From the NCBI RefSeq assembly GCF_014197055.1, contig NZ_JACIEW010000001.1, positions 924,307-988,306 of the forward strand: 64,000 bases of DNA, read 5' to 3'. Every line of letters begins with the position of its first letter. Position 1 is the first letter of the stretch. A program made the position numbers and the translations under genes. The stretch comes from Devosia subaequoris. Its GTDB lineage: Bacteria > Pseudomonadota > Alphaproteobacteria > Rhizobiales > Devosiaceae. A model generated the notes under the pieces. That model was not told the origin of the DNA. It made no database searches and worked only from the letters and a program-made list of their open reading frames with translations. Below, piece after piece: positions 37,006-45,887 of this stretch.

Positions 37006-37024
37006 GGGTGCAGTCCCCGACCAT

Positions 37025-37798
37025 TCAATCAAGCTTCAGGTACTGCCGCGTTACCGGATCTGCGGCCAGCCAGGCCTCGATAGTCCTGAGCTCTTCCGGG
37101 GTATCCACCCCCAGTGTCGCCGTGGGGTTCTTGATCAGCCTAATCTTGCGGCCATTCTCAAGTGCGCGGTTCATGTCGACGGACTCGATACGTTCCAGCG
37201 GGGTCTCGGGCTGGCTGAGGAACCAGGTCAGCACTTCGCGCCGGAAGGCGATGATGCCAACCTGCATCCACCGCGGCAATCCGGCATGGCCCTTCCATGG
37301 GGACGGAATCTGTTCGCGCGAAAAATACAGCGCGTTCATCTGCTGGTCGAACACGGCCTTGACGTTATTGACGTCAGCAAAGGCCTCTTCGGAGGTAAAC
37401 TCGGAGATGATGTTGACGATATCGACGCCGGCATCGTCAAAAGCCGGGACCATGGCCGCCAATGACGACGGCGCCACGGCGGGTTCGTCGCCCTGAAGCA
37501 TGATCACATAGTCATAGGAATGACCCGCCTCAGCCTCGATATGGCTCAACGCTTCGGCCGTACGGTCGGTCGCGCGCTGGTGGCTTGGCGAGGTCATCAC
37601 TACATTGCCACCGATCGAGCGGATGTAGTCGTAGATGACCTGATCGCAGGTCGCCACATAGACGGCATCTACGCCTGCTGCCAGCTCGGCCCGTTTCAGG
37701 CAATGACCGATCATCGGCATGCCGCAGATCTTTTCCATTGGCTTGCCGGGGAAGCGAGACGAGCCCATACGTGCCGGAATGACAATAAGTGTGGTCAA
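37025..37798 (-). CDS. KdsB-like CMP-sugar synthetase (cytidylyltransferase)
   Basis: This 257-residue transferase activates a 2-keto-3-deoxy sugar acid with CTP. It has LIVIPARMGSSRFPGKPMEK at the N-terminus, the CTP-binding motif of KdsB, MLQGDEPAVAPSSLAAM near residue 97, YFSREQIPSP near 149 and VGIIAFRREVLTWF. It departs from housekeeping KdsB: the usual SGTDR is HQRATDRTAEA, and the usual LE-Q-LR segment reads PLERIESVDMNRALENG. The substrate may therefore be a different ulosonic acid. It sits between the aldolase gene and the methyltransferase gene. Confidence 0.85.
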   Translation of the reverse strand: MTTLIVIPARMGSSRFPGKPMEKICGMPMIGHCLKRAELAAGVDAVYVATCDQVIYDYIRSIGGNVVMTSPSHQRATDRTAEALSHIEAEAGHSYDYVIMLQGDEPAVAPSSLAAMVPAFDDAGVDIVNIISEFTSEEAFADVNNVKAVFDQQMNALYFSREQIPSPWKGHAGLPRWMQVGIIAFRREVLTWFLSQPETPLERIESVDMNRALENGRKIRLIKNPTATLGVDTPEELRTIEAWLAADPVTRQYLKLD

Positions 37799-37829
37799 CT
37801 ACTCTCCCCTGAGTGAGTGCGTTACAGTT

Positions 37830-38600
37830 TTAGGACAGCGATGCTAGTGCATCCGCCATCCCACGGTGTAGCAGGCGAAAATCAACGCCGTAGGCAATTA
37901 GTCTATAGCCCATGTCAACCCGCGCCTGCAGGTCGCTGGGATTGGGCTCTACCACATGATATCCTGCCGGCAAACCCATTTCCCGACCCTTGCGCAGAAG
38001 GGTTTCCATGGCCTGGTTGAAGGCATCGGTGGAAAAGTTCCCCGGCGCACCCAAACTGCACGACAGGTCGTAAGGACCAACAAAGAAAGCATCTACGCCA
38101 TCAACGCTGAATATGCCGTCCAGGTCTTCGATTGCGCGCTTGTCTTCGATCTGGACGATCACCAGCGCGCCCTCAAGCGCCCAGTCAAACTGCTCGCGGA
38201 ACCCGTTGCCATAGGCCTGGGCGCGGCCCAGACCGACACCACGCATGCCGGTGGGCAGATAGCGCGTCGCCGCGACCGCATCGATAGCCTGCTGCCGTGA
38301 AATCACATTAGGGATCATGATACCGTGGGCGCCTGCATCAAGCAGCCGTTTGATCAGCGCTGGATCCAGTTCGGGCGGACGCACCAGCGCCACCTTGCCC
38401 ATCAGGTCCACGACGCGGATGGCCTCGGAGACATCGCGAAGGTCAAGCATGGAATGTTCCATGTCGATCATGACCCAATCAACGCCGGTACCGGCGAAGA
38501 CTTCGGCGATCGCCGGTTGGCCCAGTGTCTGCCAGGCGCCCACGCTCACGGCGCCCGATTTCAGCTTTGCGCGGAGCGCCCGGCCTGATTGAAAGTCCAT
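37830..38600 (-). CDS. HpcH/HpaI-type aldolase (2-keto-3-deoxy acid aldolase)
   Basis: This 256-residue class II, metal-dependent pyruvate aldolase has VDWVMIDMEHSMLDLRDVSE near residue 35, LLDAGAHGIMIPNVISRQQA near 88, VIVQIEDKRAIEDLDGIFSV with the metal Glu near 148, and VDAFFVGPYDLSCSLG with the metal Asp near 173. Homologues cleave or form 4-hydroxy-2-oxoheptanedioate or 2-keto-3-deoxy-L-rhamnonate. As the first gene of an operon with a KdsB-like synthetase, a synthetic role (pyruvate plus an aldehyde giving a keto-deoxy acid) is attractive but unproven. Confidence 0.88.
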   Translation of the reverse strand: MDFQSGRALRAKLKSGAVSVGAWQTLGQPAIAEVFAGTGVDWVMIDMEHSMLDLRDVSEAIRVVDLMGKVALVRPPELDPALIKRLLDAGAHGIMIPNVISRQQAIDAVAATRYLPTGMRGVGLGRAQAYGNGFREQFDWALEGALVIVQIEDKRAIEDLDGIFSVDGVDAFFVGPYDLSCSLGAPGNFSTDAFNQAMETLLRKGREMGLPAGYHVVEPNPSDLQARVDMGYRLIAYGVDFRLLHRGMADALASLS

Positions 38601-38819
38601 GGCAACACCTAGCCCGCGTTGTTCATTCTAGTCCAATTCGGGCGGTAGAATTGGCATAAAAGCAACAGCGACGCAACAACCCCGCGCCCCCTGGGTACAG
38701 TTGCTCCCCGCCGCACAGCGCCAGCCGACCGCCTCAGGATCAATGAGACGATCGGCGGCAGGTCTATTGTTTCTTTTGAGTGAACTGCTATTGGAGCGGA
38801 ACATAAGACAAGCCCAGCC
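38601..38819. promoter_or_regulatory. Divergent promoter region of the glycan locus
   Basis: The 219 bp between the aldolase gene (minus) and the first glycosyltransferase gene (plus) must carry the promoters of both operons. No clear operator was recognised; an open frame on the minus strand here (38609-38830) lacks any coding support. Confidence 0.4.
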
Positions 38820-40091
38820 ATGAGGGACAATTTGCCTGCTCGCCCGCCGATATTCCTATGCTTCCCCTATCGGGGCGTAGGCGGCATCAGCTTGCTATTT
38901 TTGCGGGTCGGCACCTATCTGGCTCATGACTTGGGCATGGACGTCACGCTGATCGACTATGCCGACGGCTTCATGGCGAAGAACCTCAAATCCGACCGGG
39001 TCAAGCTGGTCACCTATTCTGATGACGGCCGGACGCAGGTGCCCACTGGCGCCGTTCTTGTTCTGCAGTCCATGAACCCCTGGTCGATTTTTCCGGGTCT
39101 CGACGTCGCGCCCGGCACCAGGCTGGTGTTCTGGAACTGCTTGCCCTTCAACCTAGTCCCCGCACTTCCTGGCGTGCGAGAAATCAGCTACCGGCTGCCG
39201 GCATTGCTCACAGCCAGCCTGCGAACGGCGCTGGCCGGGCGCCGCGCCATCAACAAGCGTCTGGTCGAGGCCATGTATGCCAGGCACGCCATCTTCTTTA
39301 TGGACGAAGAGAACGTATCAGCGACGAGGCGCTTTCTGGGCGCAAAGATCGACGACCCGATCTACCTGCCAATACCTGTCGCTTCGCCGCCGGCCAAGCT
39401 GGTGCCGCCGCGTAAACACGGCGCCGACGACACGCTGAGGCTTGTCTGGGTGGGGCGCATCGCTGATTTCAAGCACACCATCATTGCTCGCGCTATCACT
39501 GACACCGAGGACTATTGCCGCAGGACCGGCGCCAGGGTCGAGTTGACTATTGTCGGCAGCGGCCCCTACCTGTCGCTCTTGCAGGCACACGCCACCACGA
39601 TCAAGCACGTAACCCTTGAGTTCATCGACAGCGTGGCGCCAGACCAGCTCGACGCCTTCCTGAGCGAACGCGCCGATATCGTGCTGGCAATGGGTACGGC
39701 GGCACTGGATGGTGCGCGCCTGGGCATTCCGACAATTCTACTCGATCCAAGCTACGGCCCCGTCGCGAACGTCTATCGATATCGCTGGCTGTTCGAAGAG
39801 CGCGGCTTCACGCTCGGACGCATTCTGTTCGGCGCTCGGAGCTATCCGCCCGGGCGGGCGCTCGATGTGCTGCTCGAAGCCTATGGGCACAATGCGCACG
39901 ACCTAGCCGAGCGCACCGCTGCCTATGTGCAGACTAACCACGCCATGCCTGTGGTAGCGACCAAACTGGTCACTAACTTGGAAAATGCCACTTATAGGTG
40001 GGGCGATCTGTCTGATTCGGGCGCCAATCGGCGCGACTGGATCTATCGTGTCTTTACATATTGCAGGAAGCTGCTGGGGAGAGGGTGTTGA
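38820..40091 (+). CDS. Glycosyltransferase family 4-like
   Basis: This 423-residue GT-B fold glycosyltransferase has an N-terminal acceptor domain beginning LCFPYRGVGGISLLFLRVGT. The donor domain starts near residue 205 (LVWVGRIADFKHTIIARAI) and continues with VELTIVGSGPYLSLLQAHA. The usual Glu-x7-Glu at the donor site is not obvious (ADIVLAMGTAALDGARLGIP occupies that position), so assignment to GT1/GT4 is general. It is the first gene of the long plus-strand glycan operon, and its stop overlaps the rfbF start. Confidence 0.75.
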   Translation: MRDNLPARPPIFLCFPYRGVGGISLLFLRVGTYLAHDLGMDVTLIDYADGFMAKNLKSDRVKLVTYSDDGRTQVPTGAVLVLQSMNPWSIFPGLDVAPGTRLVFWNCLPFNLVPALPGVREISYRLPALLTASLRTALAGRRAINKRLVEAMYARHAIFFMDEENVSATRRFLGAKIDDPIYLPIPVASPPAKLVPPRKHGADDTLRLVWVGRIADFKHTIIARAITDTEDYCRRTGARVELTIVGSGPYLSLLQAHATTIKHVTLEFIDSVAPDQLDAFLSERADIVLAMGTAALDGARLGIPTILLDPSYGPVANVYRYRWLFEERGFTLGRILFGARSYPPGRALDVLLEAYGHNAHDLAERTAAYVQTNHAMPVVATKLVTNLENATYRWGDLSDSGANRRDWIYRVFTYCRKLLGRGC

Positions 40092-40858
40092 AAGTTCTGA
40101 TTTTAGCCGGTGGTTATGGCACGCGACTGGGCGAAGAAACGTCCAAGATTCCAAAGCCGATGGTCACCGTTGGCGGACGTCCGATGCTATGGCACATCAT
40201 GAAGCTCTATGCAGCGCAGGGATTCAATGAATTCGTGATCCTGCTTGGCTACAAAGGCTACGTCATCAAAGAATACTTCATGAACTACTTCCTACACCAG
40301 AACGATGTGACAATCGATCTGGCGAGTAACGACGTACTGTTCCACAACCAACATGAAGAAGACTGGAAAGTAACCCTGCTCGATACCGGCGAAGCGACCA
40401 TGACCGGCGGCCGAATCCTGAAGGCCAGGAACTTTGTCGGCGAGGAACCGTTCATGCTCACCTACGGCGATGGGGTGTCCAATATGGATCTGAATGCCCT
40501 GCGAAGCTTTCACAAGTCACATGGCAAGATCGCCACAATGTCCGCCGTTCAGCCGGATGGCCGCTTTGGTACCTTCGAGGACGAGGACGGCATCGTGACC
40601 AGCTTCGTGGAGAAGCCCAAGGGCGACGAAGCCTGGATCAATGGCGGCTTCTTTGTCTTTGAACCGCAGATTTTTGACCACATCCGCGACGGCGATCAGT
40701 CCATACTTGAAGACGGCGCACTGCAGTCTCTGGCCCGCAGCCGGGAACTGGTCATTCGTAAGCACCAGGGCTACTGGAAGTGCATGGACACGCTCAAGGA
40801 CAAGATGGTCCTCGATGCGCTTTGGAATGAGGGTTCAGCCCCCTGGAAGCTCTGGTAA
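40088..40858 (+). CDS. rfbF: Glucose-1-phosphate cytidylyltransferase
   Basis: This 256-residue enzyme makes CDP-glucose from CTP and glucose-1-phosphate. LILAGGYGTRLGEETSKIPK, PMVTVGGRPMLWHIMKLY, EPFMLTYGDGVSNMDL and the late HQGYWKCMDTLKDK are hallmarks of RfbF/AscA. The TTG at 40088 gives the family-like start MKVLILAGG and overlaps the upstream stop (TTGA); GTG 40085 is an alternative. GGGGAGAGGG lies directly upstream. It feeds RfbG, the next gene. Confidence 0.93.
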   Translation: MKVLILAGGYGTRLGEETSKIPKPMVTVGGRPMLWHIMKLYAAQGFNEFVILLGYKGYVIKEYFMNYFLHQNDVTIDLASNDVLFHNQHEEDWKVTLLDTGEATMTGGRILKARNFVGEEPFMLTYGDGVSNMDLNALRSFHKSHGKIATMSAVQPDGRFGTFEDEDGIVTSFVEKPKGDEAWINGGFFVFEPQIFDHIRDGDQSILEDGALQSLARSRELVIRKHQGYWKCMDTLKDKMVLDALWNEGSAPWKLW

Positions 40859-40891
40859 ACCATCCCTTTTGCAACTGACTGGCGGGGCTCG

Positions 40892-41989
40892 ATGTTCAAC
40901 GATTGCTATAGTGGAAAAACTGTCTTGGTCACCGGCCATACCGGATTCAAGGGTAGTTGGCTGACGGCCTGGCTGCTTCGGATGGGAGCCAGGGTTGTCG
41001 GCTATTCTGACATGGTGCCGACCCAGCCGGCCCTGTTTGACCTGCTCGGCTTGAGCGACCAGATTGTCGATATTCGCGCCGACGTCCGCGATCTGGACGC
41101 CGTGAGCCGGACGATCCGTGACCATCGCCCCGATTTCGTCTTCCACCTGGCGGCCCAGCCCCTGGTGTCGGCGTCCTACGCGGACCCAGTGTCCACCTAC
41201 ACGACCAATGTCATCGGCACCATGACCGTGCTCGATGCGCTGCGCACCGCCGATTGGCTCTGTGTGGCGGTGATGATTACCAGCGACAAATGCTACGACA
41301 ATGTCGAATGGACCTGGGGCTACCGCGAGAACGATGCCTTGGGCGGCAAGGATGTCTATTCCGGCTCCAAGGGCGCGGCCGAGCTCATCATCAAGAGCAT
41401 GTATCACTCCTTCTTTGCCGGCGGAAAATCGCCTGTCCGCATCGGCGTAGGCCGTGCTGGCAATGTCATTGGCGGTGGCGACTGGGCCAAGGATCGCATC
41501 GTCGTCGACGCCGTCAAATCCTGGCAACACAACGCGCCGGTCATCATTCGCAGCCCCCATGCGACGCGGCCCTGGCAGCATGTGCTCGAGCCATTGTCGG
41601 GCTATCTGGCGCTGGGCCAGGGCCTGGCGCAAGGGGGCAAGGAAAATGGCGAAGCCTTCAATTTCGGACCCAGTGGCGACCAGAACCGCTCGGTTGCCGA
41701 CCTGCTCAACGCCCTTTTCTTGAATTGGGGCACGTCCCGCGCCTTCAGCCCCTTCGAGATACAGGGACAGACCATGAAGGAAGCGGGCCTGCTCAAGCTC
41801 AATTGCGACAAGGCCCTGCATGCGCTGAAATGGACACCAACACTGGTGTTTGACGAAACTGCGCACCTCACGGCCGAATGGTACCATAGTGTGACAGTTA
41901 ACGGCGCCGACCCCGTCACCCTCACCGCCCAGCACCTTGAGACCTATCTGTCCCTGGCAAAAGATCGAAGCAAGTCCTGGACAGCGTGA
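40892..41989 (+). CDS. rfbG: CDP-glucose 4,6-dehydratase
   Basis: This 365-residue extended SDR converts CDP-glucose to CDP-4-keto-6-deoxyglucose. The NAD-binding motif VTGHTGFKGSWLTAWLLRMG, FHLAAQPLVSASYADPVSTY, and the catalytic Ser/Tyr-x3-Lys region (MITSDKCYDN, then YSGSKGAAELI) match RfbG. Its usual partner RfbH (3-dehydrase) is absent from the window, so the product must go elsewhere, probably through the RmlC-like gene immediately downstream, with which it overlaps. Confidence 0.93.
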   Translation: MFNDCYSGKTVLVTGHTGFKGSWLTAWLLRMGARVVGYSDMVPTQPALFDLLGLSDQIVDIRADVRDLDAVSRTIRDHRPDFVFHLAAQPLVSASYADPVSTYTTNVIGTMTVLDALRTADWLCVAVMITSDKCYDNVEWTWGYRENDALGGKDVYSGSKGAAELIIKSMYHSFFAGGKSPVRIGVGRAGNVIGGGDWAKDRIVVDAVKSWQHNAPVIIRSPHATRPWQHVLEPLSGYLALGQGLAQGGKENGEAFNFGPSGDQNRSVADLLNALFLNWGTSRAFSPFEIQGQTMKEAGLLKLNCDKALHALKWTPTLVFDETAHLTAEWYHSVTVNGADPVTLTAQHLETYLSLAKDRSKSWTA

Positions 41990-42498
41990 TGGCACCGCTG
42001 ATCCAATGGAAGCCGCTGGCCAGCCTGGCCACCCCCCCCGATGGCCTGCTGCTCTCTCCCGAACGGCAGATTCCGACAGTTGGCGGCGCCGTCTTTCACG
42101 CCATCAAGCAGACCAGTCAGGGTTTCACCGGCTTTGGCGAAGCCTATTTCTCCCTGGTTGACGCCGGCTCTGTCCGAGACTGGAAGCGCCACACCCGAAT
42201 GACGCTCAACCTGGTGGTGCCGATTGGCCGCATCGCTTTCTTGCTGGCGAAGCAGGACGGCGAGCGCTGGTCTGATTTCCACTACGCCGTGCTCGGACCG
42301 GCCAGCTATTCGCGATTGACCGTTTCACCGCGCTGGTTCATGACCTTTGTCGGCCTGGGACCGGCGCAAAGCATATTGATGAACGTGGCGGACTTGGCCT
42401 ATGACCCGGAAGAAGCCGAACGGCTGCCGGCAGGCGTGGGGCCGCAGGTGCCGGGCATTGAACAGTTGATGGTGGGTGAGGGGACCGTCGCCATATGA
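41989..42498 (+). CDS. RmlC-like sugar 3,5-epimerase family protein
   Basis: This 169-residue single cupin protein is related to dTDP-4-dehydrorhamnose 3,5-epimerase. GGAVFHAIKQTSQGFTGFGE, then GSVRDWKRHTRMTLNLVVPI and NVADLAYDPEEAER follow the RmlC strand order. The His-containing AHGF signature is replaced by RWFMTFVGL, so catalysis may be altered. It is placed directly after RfbG (TGATG overlap) and before rfbB. It may epimerise the CDP-4-keto-6-deoxy sugar, or belong to the dTDP branch. The GTG at 41986 is an alternative start. Confidence 0.7.
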   Translation: MAPLIQWKPLASLATPPDGLLLSPERQIPTVGGAVFHAIKQTSQGFTGFGEAYFSLVDAGSVRDWKRHTRMTLNLVVPIGRIAFLLAKQDGERWSDFHYAVLGPASYSRLTVSPRWFMTFVGLGPAQSILMNVADLAYDPEEAERLPAGVGPQVPGIEQLMVGEGTVAI

Positions 42499-43484
42499 TT
42501 CTCGTAACAGGTGGCGCCGGCTTCATCGGCTCCGAAGTAGTCCGGCAGTTGGTGTCGGCAGGTCGGCGCGTGGTTGTCGTCGACAATCTGACTTATGCCG
42601 GGTCACTGGATAATCTGGCAAACGTGGCCGGGCGGGACAATTTCGCCTTCGAGCGCGAGGATATCCGCGACGGCGATGCGATGCGCCGGGTCTTCGCCGA
42701 CCACGGCGTGCAGCAGGTCATCCATCTGGCCGCAGAGTCCCATGTCGATCGTTCCATCGACAACGGCATGCCCTTCATCCAGACCAACGTGATTGGCACA
42801 GCCAATCTGCTTGAAGCGGCACGCGACGCCTGGTCGGGCTCGACGTTGTCCAACCACCGGTTTACCCATGTTTCCACTGACGAGGTCTATGGCGACCTGA
42901 CCGAAGACGAGCCGGGCTTTACCGAACAGTCTCCCTACAAGCCTTCTTCGCCCTATTCCGCGAGCAAGGCCGCCAGCGATCACTTGGTGACAGCCTGGGG
43001 CCGCACCCACCAATTGCCCTATGTGACCACCAATTGTTCGAACAATTACGGGCCCTACCAGTTCCCCGAAAAGCTCATCCCGCTAACCATCAGCCGGTGC
43101 CTGCGGGGTCAGTCTATACCAGTCTATGGCAATGGACGACAGATCAGGGACTGGATCCACGTAACAGATCACGCCCGCGGCGTGATCATGGCCCATGACA
43201 AGGGGCGCAATGGCGAGAGCTACCTGCTCGGATCGCGCAATGAACAGCGCAACCTGGATCTGGTGCATCGCATCTGCGACGAGATGAACCTGATGCTCGG
43301 ACGCAACGACCTGCACGAACTGATAACATTCGTTCAGGATCGCAAGGGACACGACCTGCGCTATGCGATAAACCCGGCAAAGGCTGAAAGCGAGCTGGGG
43401 TGGAGCGCCGGGATCGGCTTTGAGACCGGTCTTCGCTCAACCATTAAGTGGTATGTGGACCGCTACAACGAGGGGACGTCATGA
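42495..43484 (+). CDS. rfbB: dTDP-glucose 4,6-dehydratase
   Basis: This 329-residue extended SDR makes dTDP-4-keto-6-deoxyglucose. It has [34 protein letters not shown], the catalytic Thr-Asp-Glu ([12 protein letters not shown]) and Tyr-x3-Lys ([14 protein letters not shown]), and [20 protein letters not shown]. It overlaps the RmlC-like gene upstream and rfbA downstream by four bases each. It begins the dTDP-amino-sugar branch. Confidence 0.95.
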   Translation: MILVTGGAGFIGSEVVRQLVSAGRRVVVVDNLTYAGSLDNLANVAGRDNFAFEREDIRDGDAMRRVFADHGVQQVIHLAAESHVDRSIDNGMPFIQTNVIGTANLLEAARDAWSGSTLSNHRFTHVSTDEVYGDLTEDEPGFTEQSPYKPSSPYSASKAASDHLVTAWGRTHQLPYVTTNCSNNYGPYQFPEKLIPLTISRCLRGQSIPVYGNGRQIRDWIHVTDHARGVIMAHDKGRNGESYLLGSRNEQRNLDLVHRICDEMNLMLGRNDLHELITFVQDRKGHDLRYAINPAKAESELGWSAGIGFETGLRSTIKWYVDRYNEGTS

Positions 43485-44350
43485 AGGGTATCTTGCTGGC
43501 TGGCGGCCGGGGCACGCGGCTATATCCGGCGACGCTGGCGATCAGCAAGCAATTGCTGCCCATCTATGACAAGCCGATGGTCTACTATCCGCTGTCTGTG
43601 CTAATGCTTGCAGGCATCCGCGAGATTGCCATCATCTCGACGCCACACGACCTGCCGCAATATCAGCGCTTGCTGGGTGACGGCAGCCGGTTCGGCATTC
43701 GCCTGACCTATCTGGAACAGCCGCAGCCGGGCGGCATCTCCCAGGCCTTTATTCTGGGTGAAGAGTTCATCGCCGGCGAGCCGACCAGCCTGATTCTAGG
43801 CGATAATATCTTCTTCGGCCAGGCCTTCAGTCAGGGCCTGCGCCGCGGCCACGACCTCACGCATGGCGCCATGGTGTTTGCACATAAGGTGCGCGATCCC
43901 GAAGGATTTGCTGTGGCCGAATTCGACGAGGCAGGCAAGTGCCTGTCACTGGAAGAAAAGCCGGCCTCGCCAAAGTCCGATTGGGCCGTTACTGGCCTGT
44001 ATTTCTACGATGGTCGGGCCACCGAACTTGCCAAGACGCTCAAGCCATCTGCCCGCGGCGAACTTGAGATCACCGACCTCAACCGTCTCTATCTCGAAGA
44101 GGGCACGCTGATCGTCGAGCGGATGGGACGCGGCTTTGCCTGGCTGGACACCGGCACGCATGACAGCCTTATGCAGGCCGGACAGTTCGTGCAGACCATC
44201 GAACAGAGACAGGGCTTCAAGATCGCCTGTCTTGAAGAGATCGCCTATGCTCAGGGTTGGATCGACAAGGACGAACTCGGGGCCGCCGGCACCAGAATGA
44301 AATCAACCAGTTACGGAAAAGCCATCCTTGATATCGTCAATGACGCTTGA
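43481..44350 (+). CDS. rfbA: Glucose-1-phosphate thymidylyltransferase
   Basis: This 289-residue enzyme makes dTDP-glucose. [57 protein letters not shown] and [19 protein letters not shown] are fully conserved RmlA features. ATG 43481 overlaps the rfbB stop (ATGA) and the stop lies 11 bp inside the next gene. It supplies RfbB and the fused isomerase/aminotransferase. Confidence 0.96.
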   Translation: MKGILLAGGRGTRLYPATLAISKQLLPIYDKPMVYYPLSVLMLAGIREIAIISTPHDLPQYQRLLGDGSRFGIRLTYLEQPQPGGISQAFILGEEFIAGEPTSLILGDNIFFGQAFSQGLRRGHDLTHGAMVFAHKVRDPEGFAVAEFDEAGKCLSLEEKPASPKSDWAVTGLYFYDGRATELAKTLKPSARGELEITDLNRLYLEEGTLIVERMGRGFAWLDTGTHDSLMQAGQFVQTIEQRQGFKIACLEEIAYAQGWIDKDELGAAGTRMKSTSYGKAILDIVNDA

Positions 44351-45887
44351 CACGCTCTATCAGATCATAACGCTTCCCAAACGCGCTGATCCGCGCGGCG
44401 TTCTCGTGCCCATTGAGCTCGAAACACTGGTTCCGTTTCCGGTGCGTCGCCTCTATTTCATCGCCAAGGCCGATACTGCTCTGCCGCGCGGCTTTCATGC
44501 CCACCGCCGTACTCGCGAGGCCATGGTGTGCACCAGCGGCTCATGCGAACTGCGGCTACGAACGCGCGGCGGCGCCGAAACCCGGATCACCCTGAACGAC
44601 CCCGGCCAGATGGTCATCCTCGAGCCGGACCTCTGGCGCGAAATGCACGACATCACGCCCGATGCAGTGCTGCTGGTCATGGCCAGCCTGCCCTACGACG
44701 AAGCCGACTATATCCGCGACGCGGCAGAGTTCGTTCCACAGCCGTACTACCCGCCAATCACCAAGGTGGCCTCGCTCGATCTATATCGCGAGAACGCCGC
44801 GTTCCAGCCGGAACTGGGTGCGGCCGTGCAGCGCGTCGTGGCCTCCGGCTGGTATGTCGGCGGGCCCGAAGTCAAAGCCTTTGAGGAGCAGTGGGCCGCC
44901 TATTGCGGCGCCAAGCACGCCGTCGGCGTCGGCAACGGCCTAGACGCCATGGAGCTGGTCCTGCGAGCCTGGGGTATCGGACCAGGCGACGAGGTGATCG
45001 TCCCGGCCAACACCTATATTGCCACCTGGCTGGCGGTCGATGCCGTCGGTGCGCGCGTCGTGCCGGTCGAACCAGATCCGAACACCTTCAACATTTCCGC
45101 CGAGACCATCAGGCCGGCGCTTACGAGCCGGACCAAGGTCGTTCTTGGCGTCCATCTTTATGGACAATCGCTCGACCACCGCCCCATCCGCCAGCTCTGC
45201 GACGAGCATGGCATCAAGTTCCTCGAAGATGGTGCACAAGGTCACGGTGCCTTAGTGGATGGCATCCGCGTTGGCGCACAGGGCCATGCGGCGGCATTCA
45301 GCTTCTATCCCACCAAGAACCTGGGCGCACTGGGCGATGCAGGTGCCGTCACCACGGACGATCCAGAGACGGCCGAAGCCGTGGCGCGCCTTGGCAACTA
45401 TGGCTCAAAGGTCAAATACGTCAACGAGTTTAAGGGCGGCAATAGCCGCCTAGATGCCATTCACGCGGCGGCCTTGTCGGCCAAGCTGCCCATGCTCGAT
45501 GCTGGCACCGAGCACCGCAGATCGATTGCGCGCCACTACCAGAAAAGACTGGGCAACATTGCCGGACTCCAGCTCCCCATCGCGCCTACCGATGAACAGT
45601 CTCACGTCTGGCACACCTATGTGATCCAGTGCCGCGATCGTGCGGGCTTGCAGGAGCATCTGCAACAGCGCGGCATCCAGACCCTGATCCACTACCCCAT
45701 CGCACCATTTGACCAGCAGGCTTATGCCGGCTACGGCCTGGAGCCGACCGACTATCCGATCAGTCGCCGCATCCATGCCAACTGCCTCAGCCTGCCCATT
45801 TCGGCCACCCACACATTGGCCGAGATCGCCTATGTCTGCGACGCGGTAGCCGACTTTTTCACCGCTGACCGCAGCAGGTCCTCATAG
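44340..45887 (+). CDS. Fused FdtA-like 3,4-ketoisomerase and DegT aminotransferase
   Basis: This 515-residue two-domain protein has, in residues 1-135, a WxcM/FdtA cupin that moves the keto group of dTDP-4-keto-6-deoxyglucose from C4 to C3. [18 protein letters not shown] holds the paired catalytic His near residue 51. From about residue 145 there is a complete DegT/DnrJ/EryC1 PLP aminotransferase ([54 protein letters not shown] with the PLP Lys near 326). FdtA and FdtB are normally separate enzymes of dTDP-Fuc3NAc/Qui3NAc synthesis; here they are one chain. The product would be dTDP-3-amino-3,6-dideoxyhexose. Confidence 0.92.
   Translation: MTLDTLYQIITLPKRADPRGVLVPIELETLVPFPVRRLYFIAKADTALPRGFHAHRRTREAMVCTSGSCELRLRTRGGAETRITLNDPGQMVILEPDLWREMHDITPDAVLLVMASLPYDEADYIRDAAEFVPQPYYPPITKVASLDLYRENAAFQPELGAAVQRVVASGWYVGGPEVKAFEEQWAAYCGAKHAVGVGNGLDAMELVLRAWGIGPGDEVIVPANTYIATWLAVDAVGARVVPVEPDPNTFNISAETIRPALTSRTKVVLGVHLYGQSLDHRPIRQLCDEHGIKFLEDGAQGHGALVDGIRVGAQGHAAAFSFYPTKNLGALGDAGAVTTDDPETAEAVARLGNYGSKVKYVNEFKGGNSRLDAIHAAALSAKLPMLDAGTEHRRSIARHYQKRLGNIAGLQLPIAPTDEQSHVWHTYVIQCRDRAGLQEHLQQRGIQTLIHYPIAPFDQQAYAGYGLEPTDYPISRRIHANCLSLPISATHTLAEIAYVCDAVADFFTADRSRSS

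Noticed and set aside
38609..38830. Small minus-strand frame in the divergent promoter region
   Set aside because: No ribosome site, no motif, and it overlaps the start of the glycosyltransferase gene.
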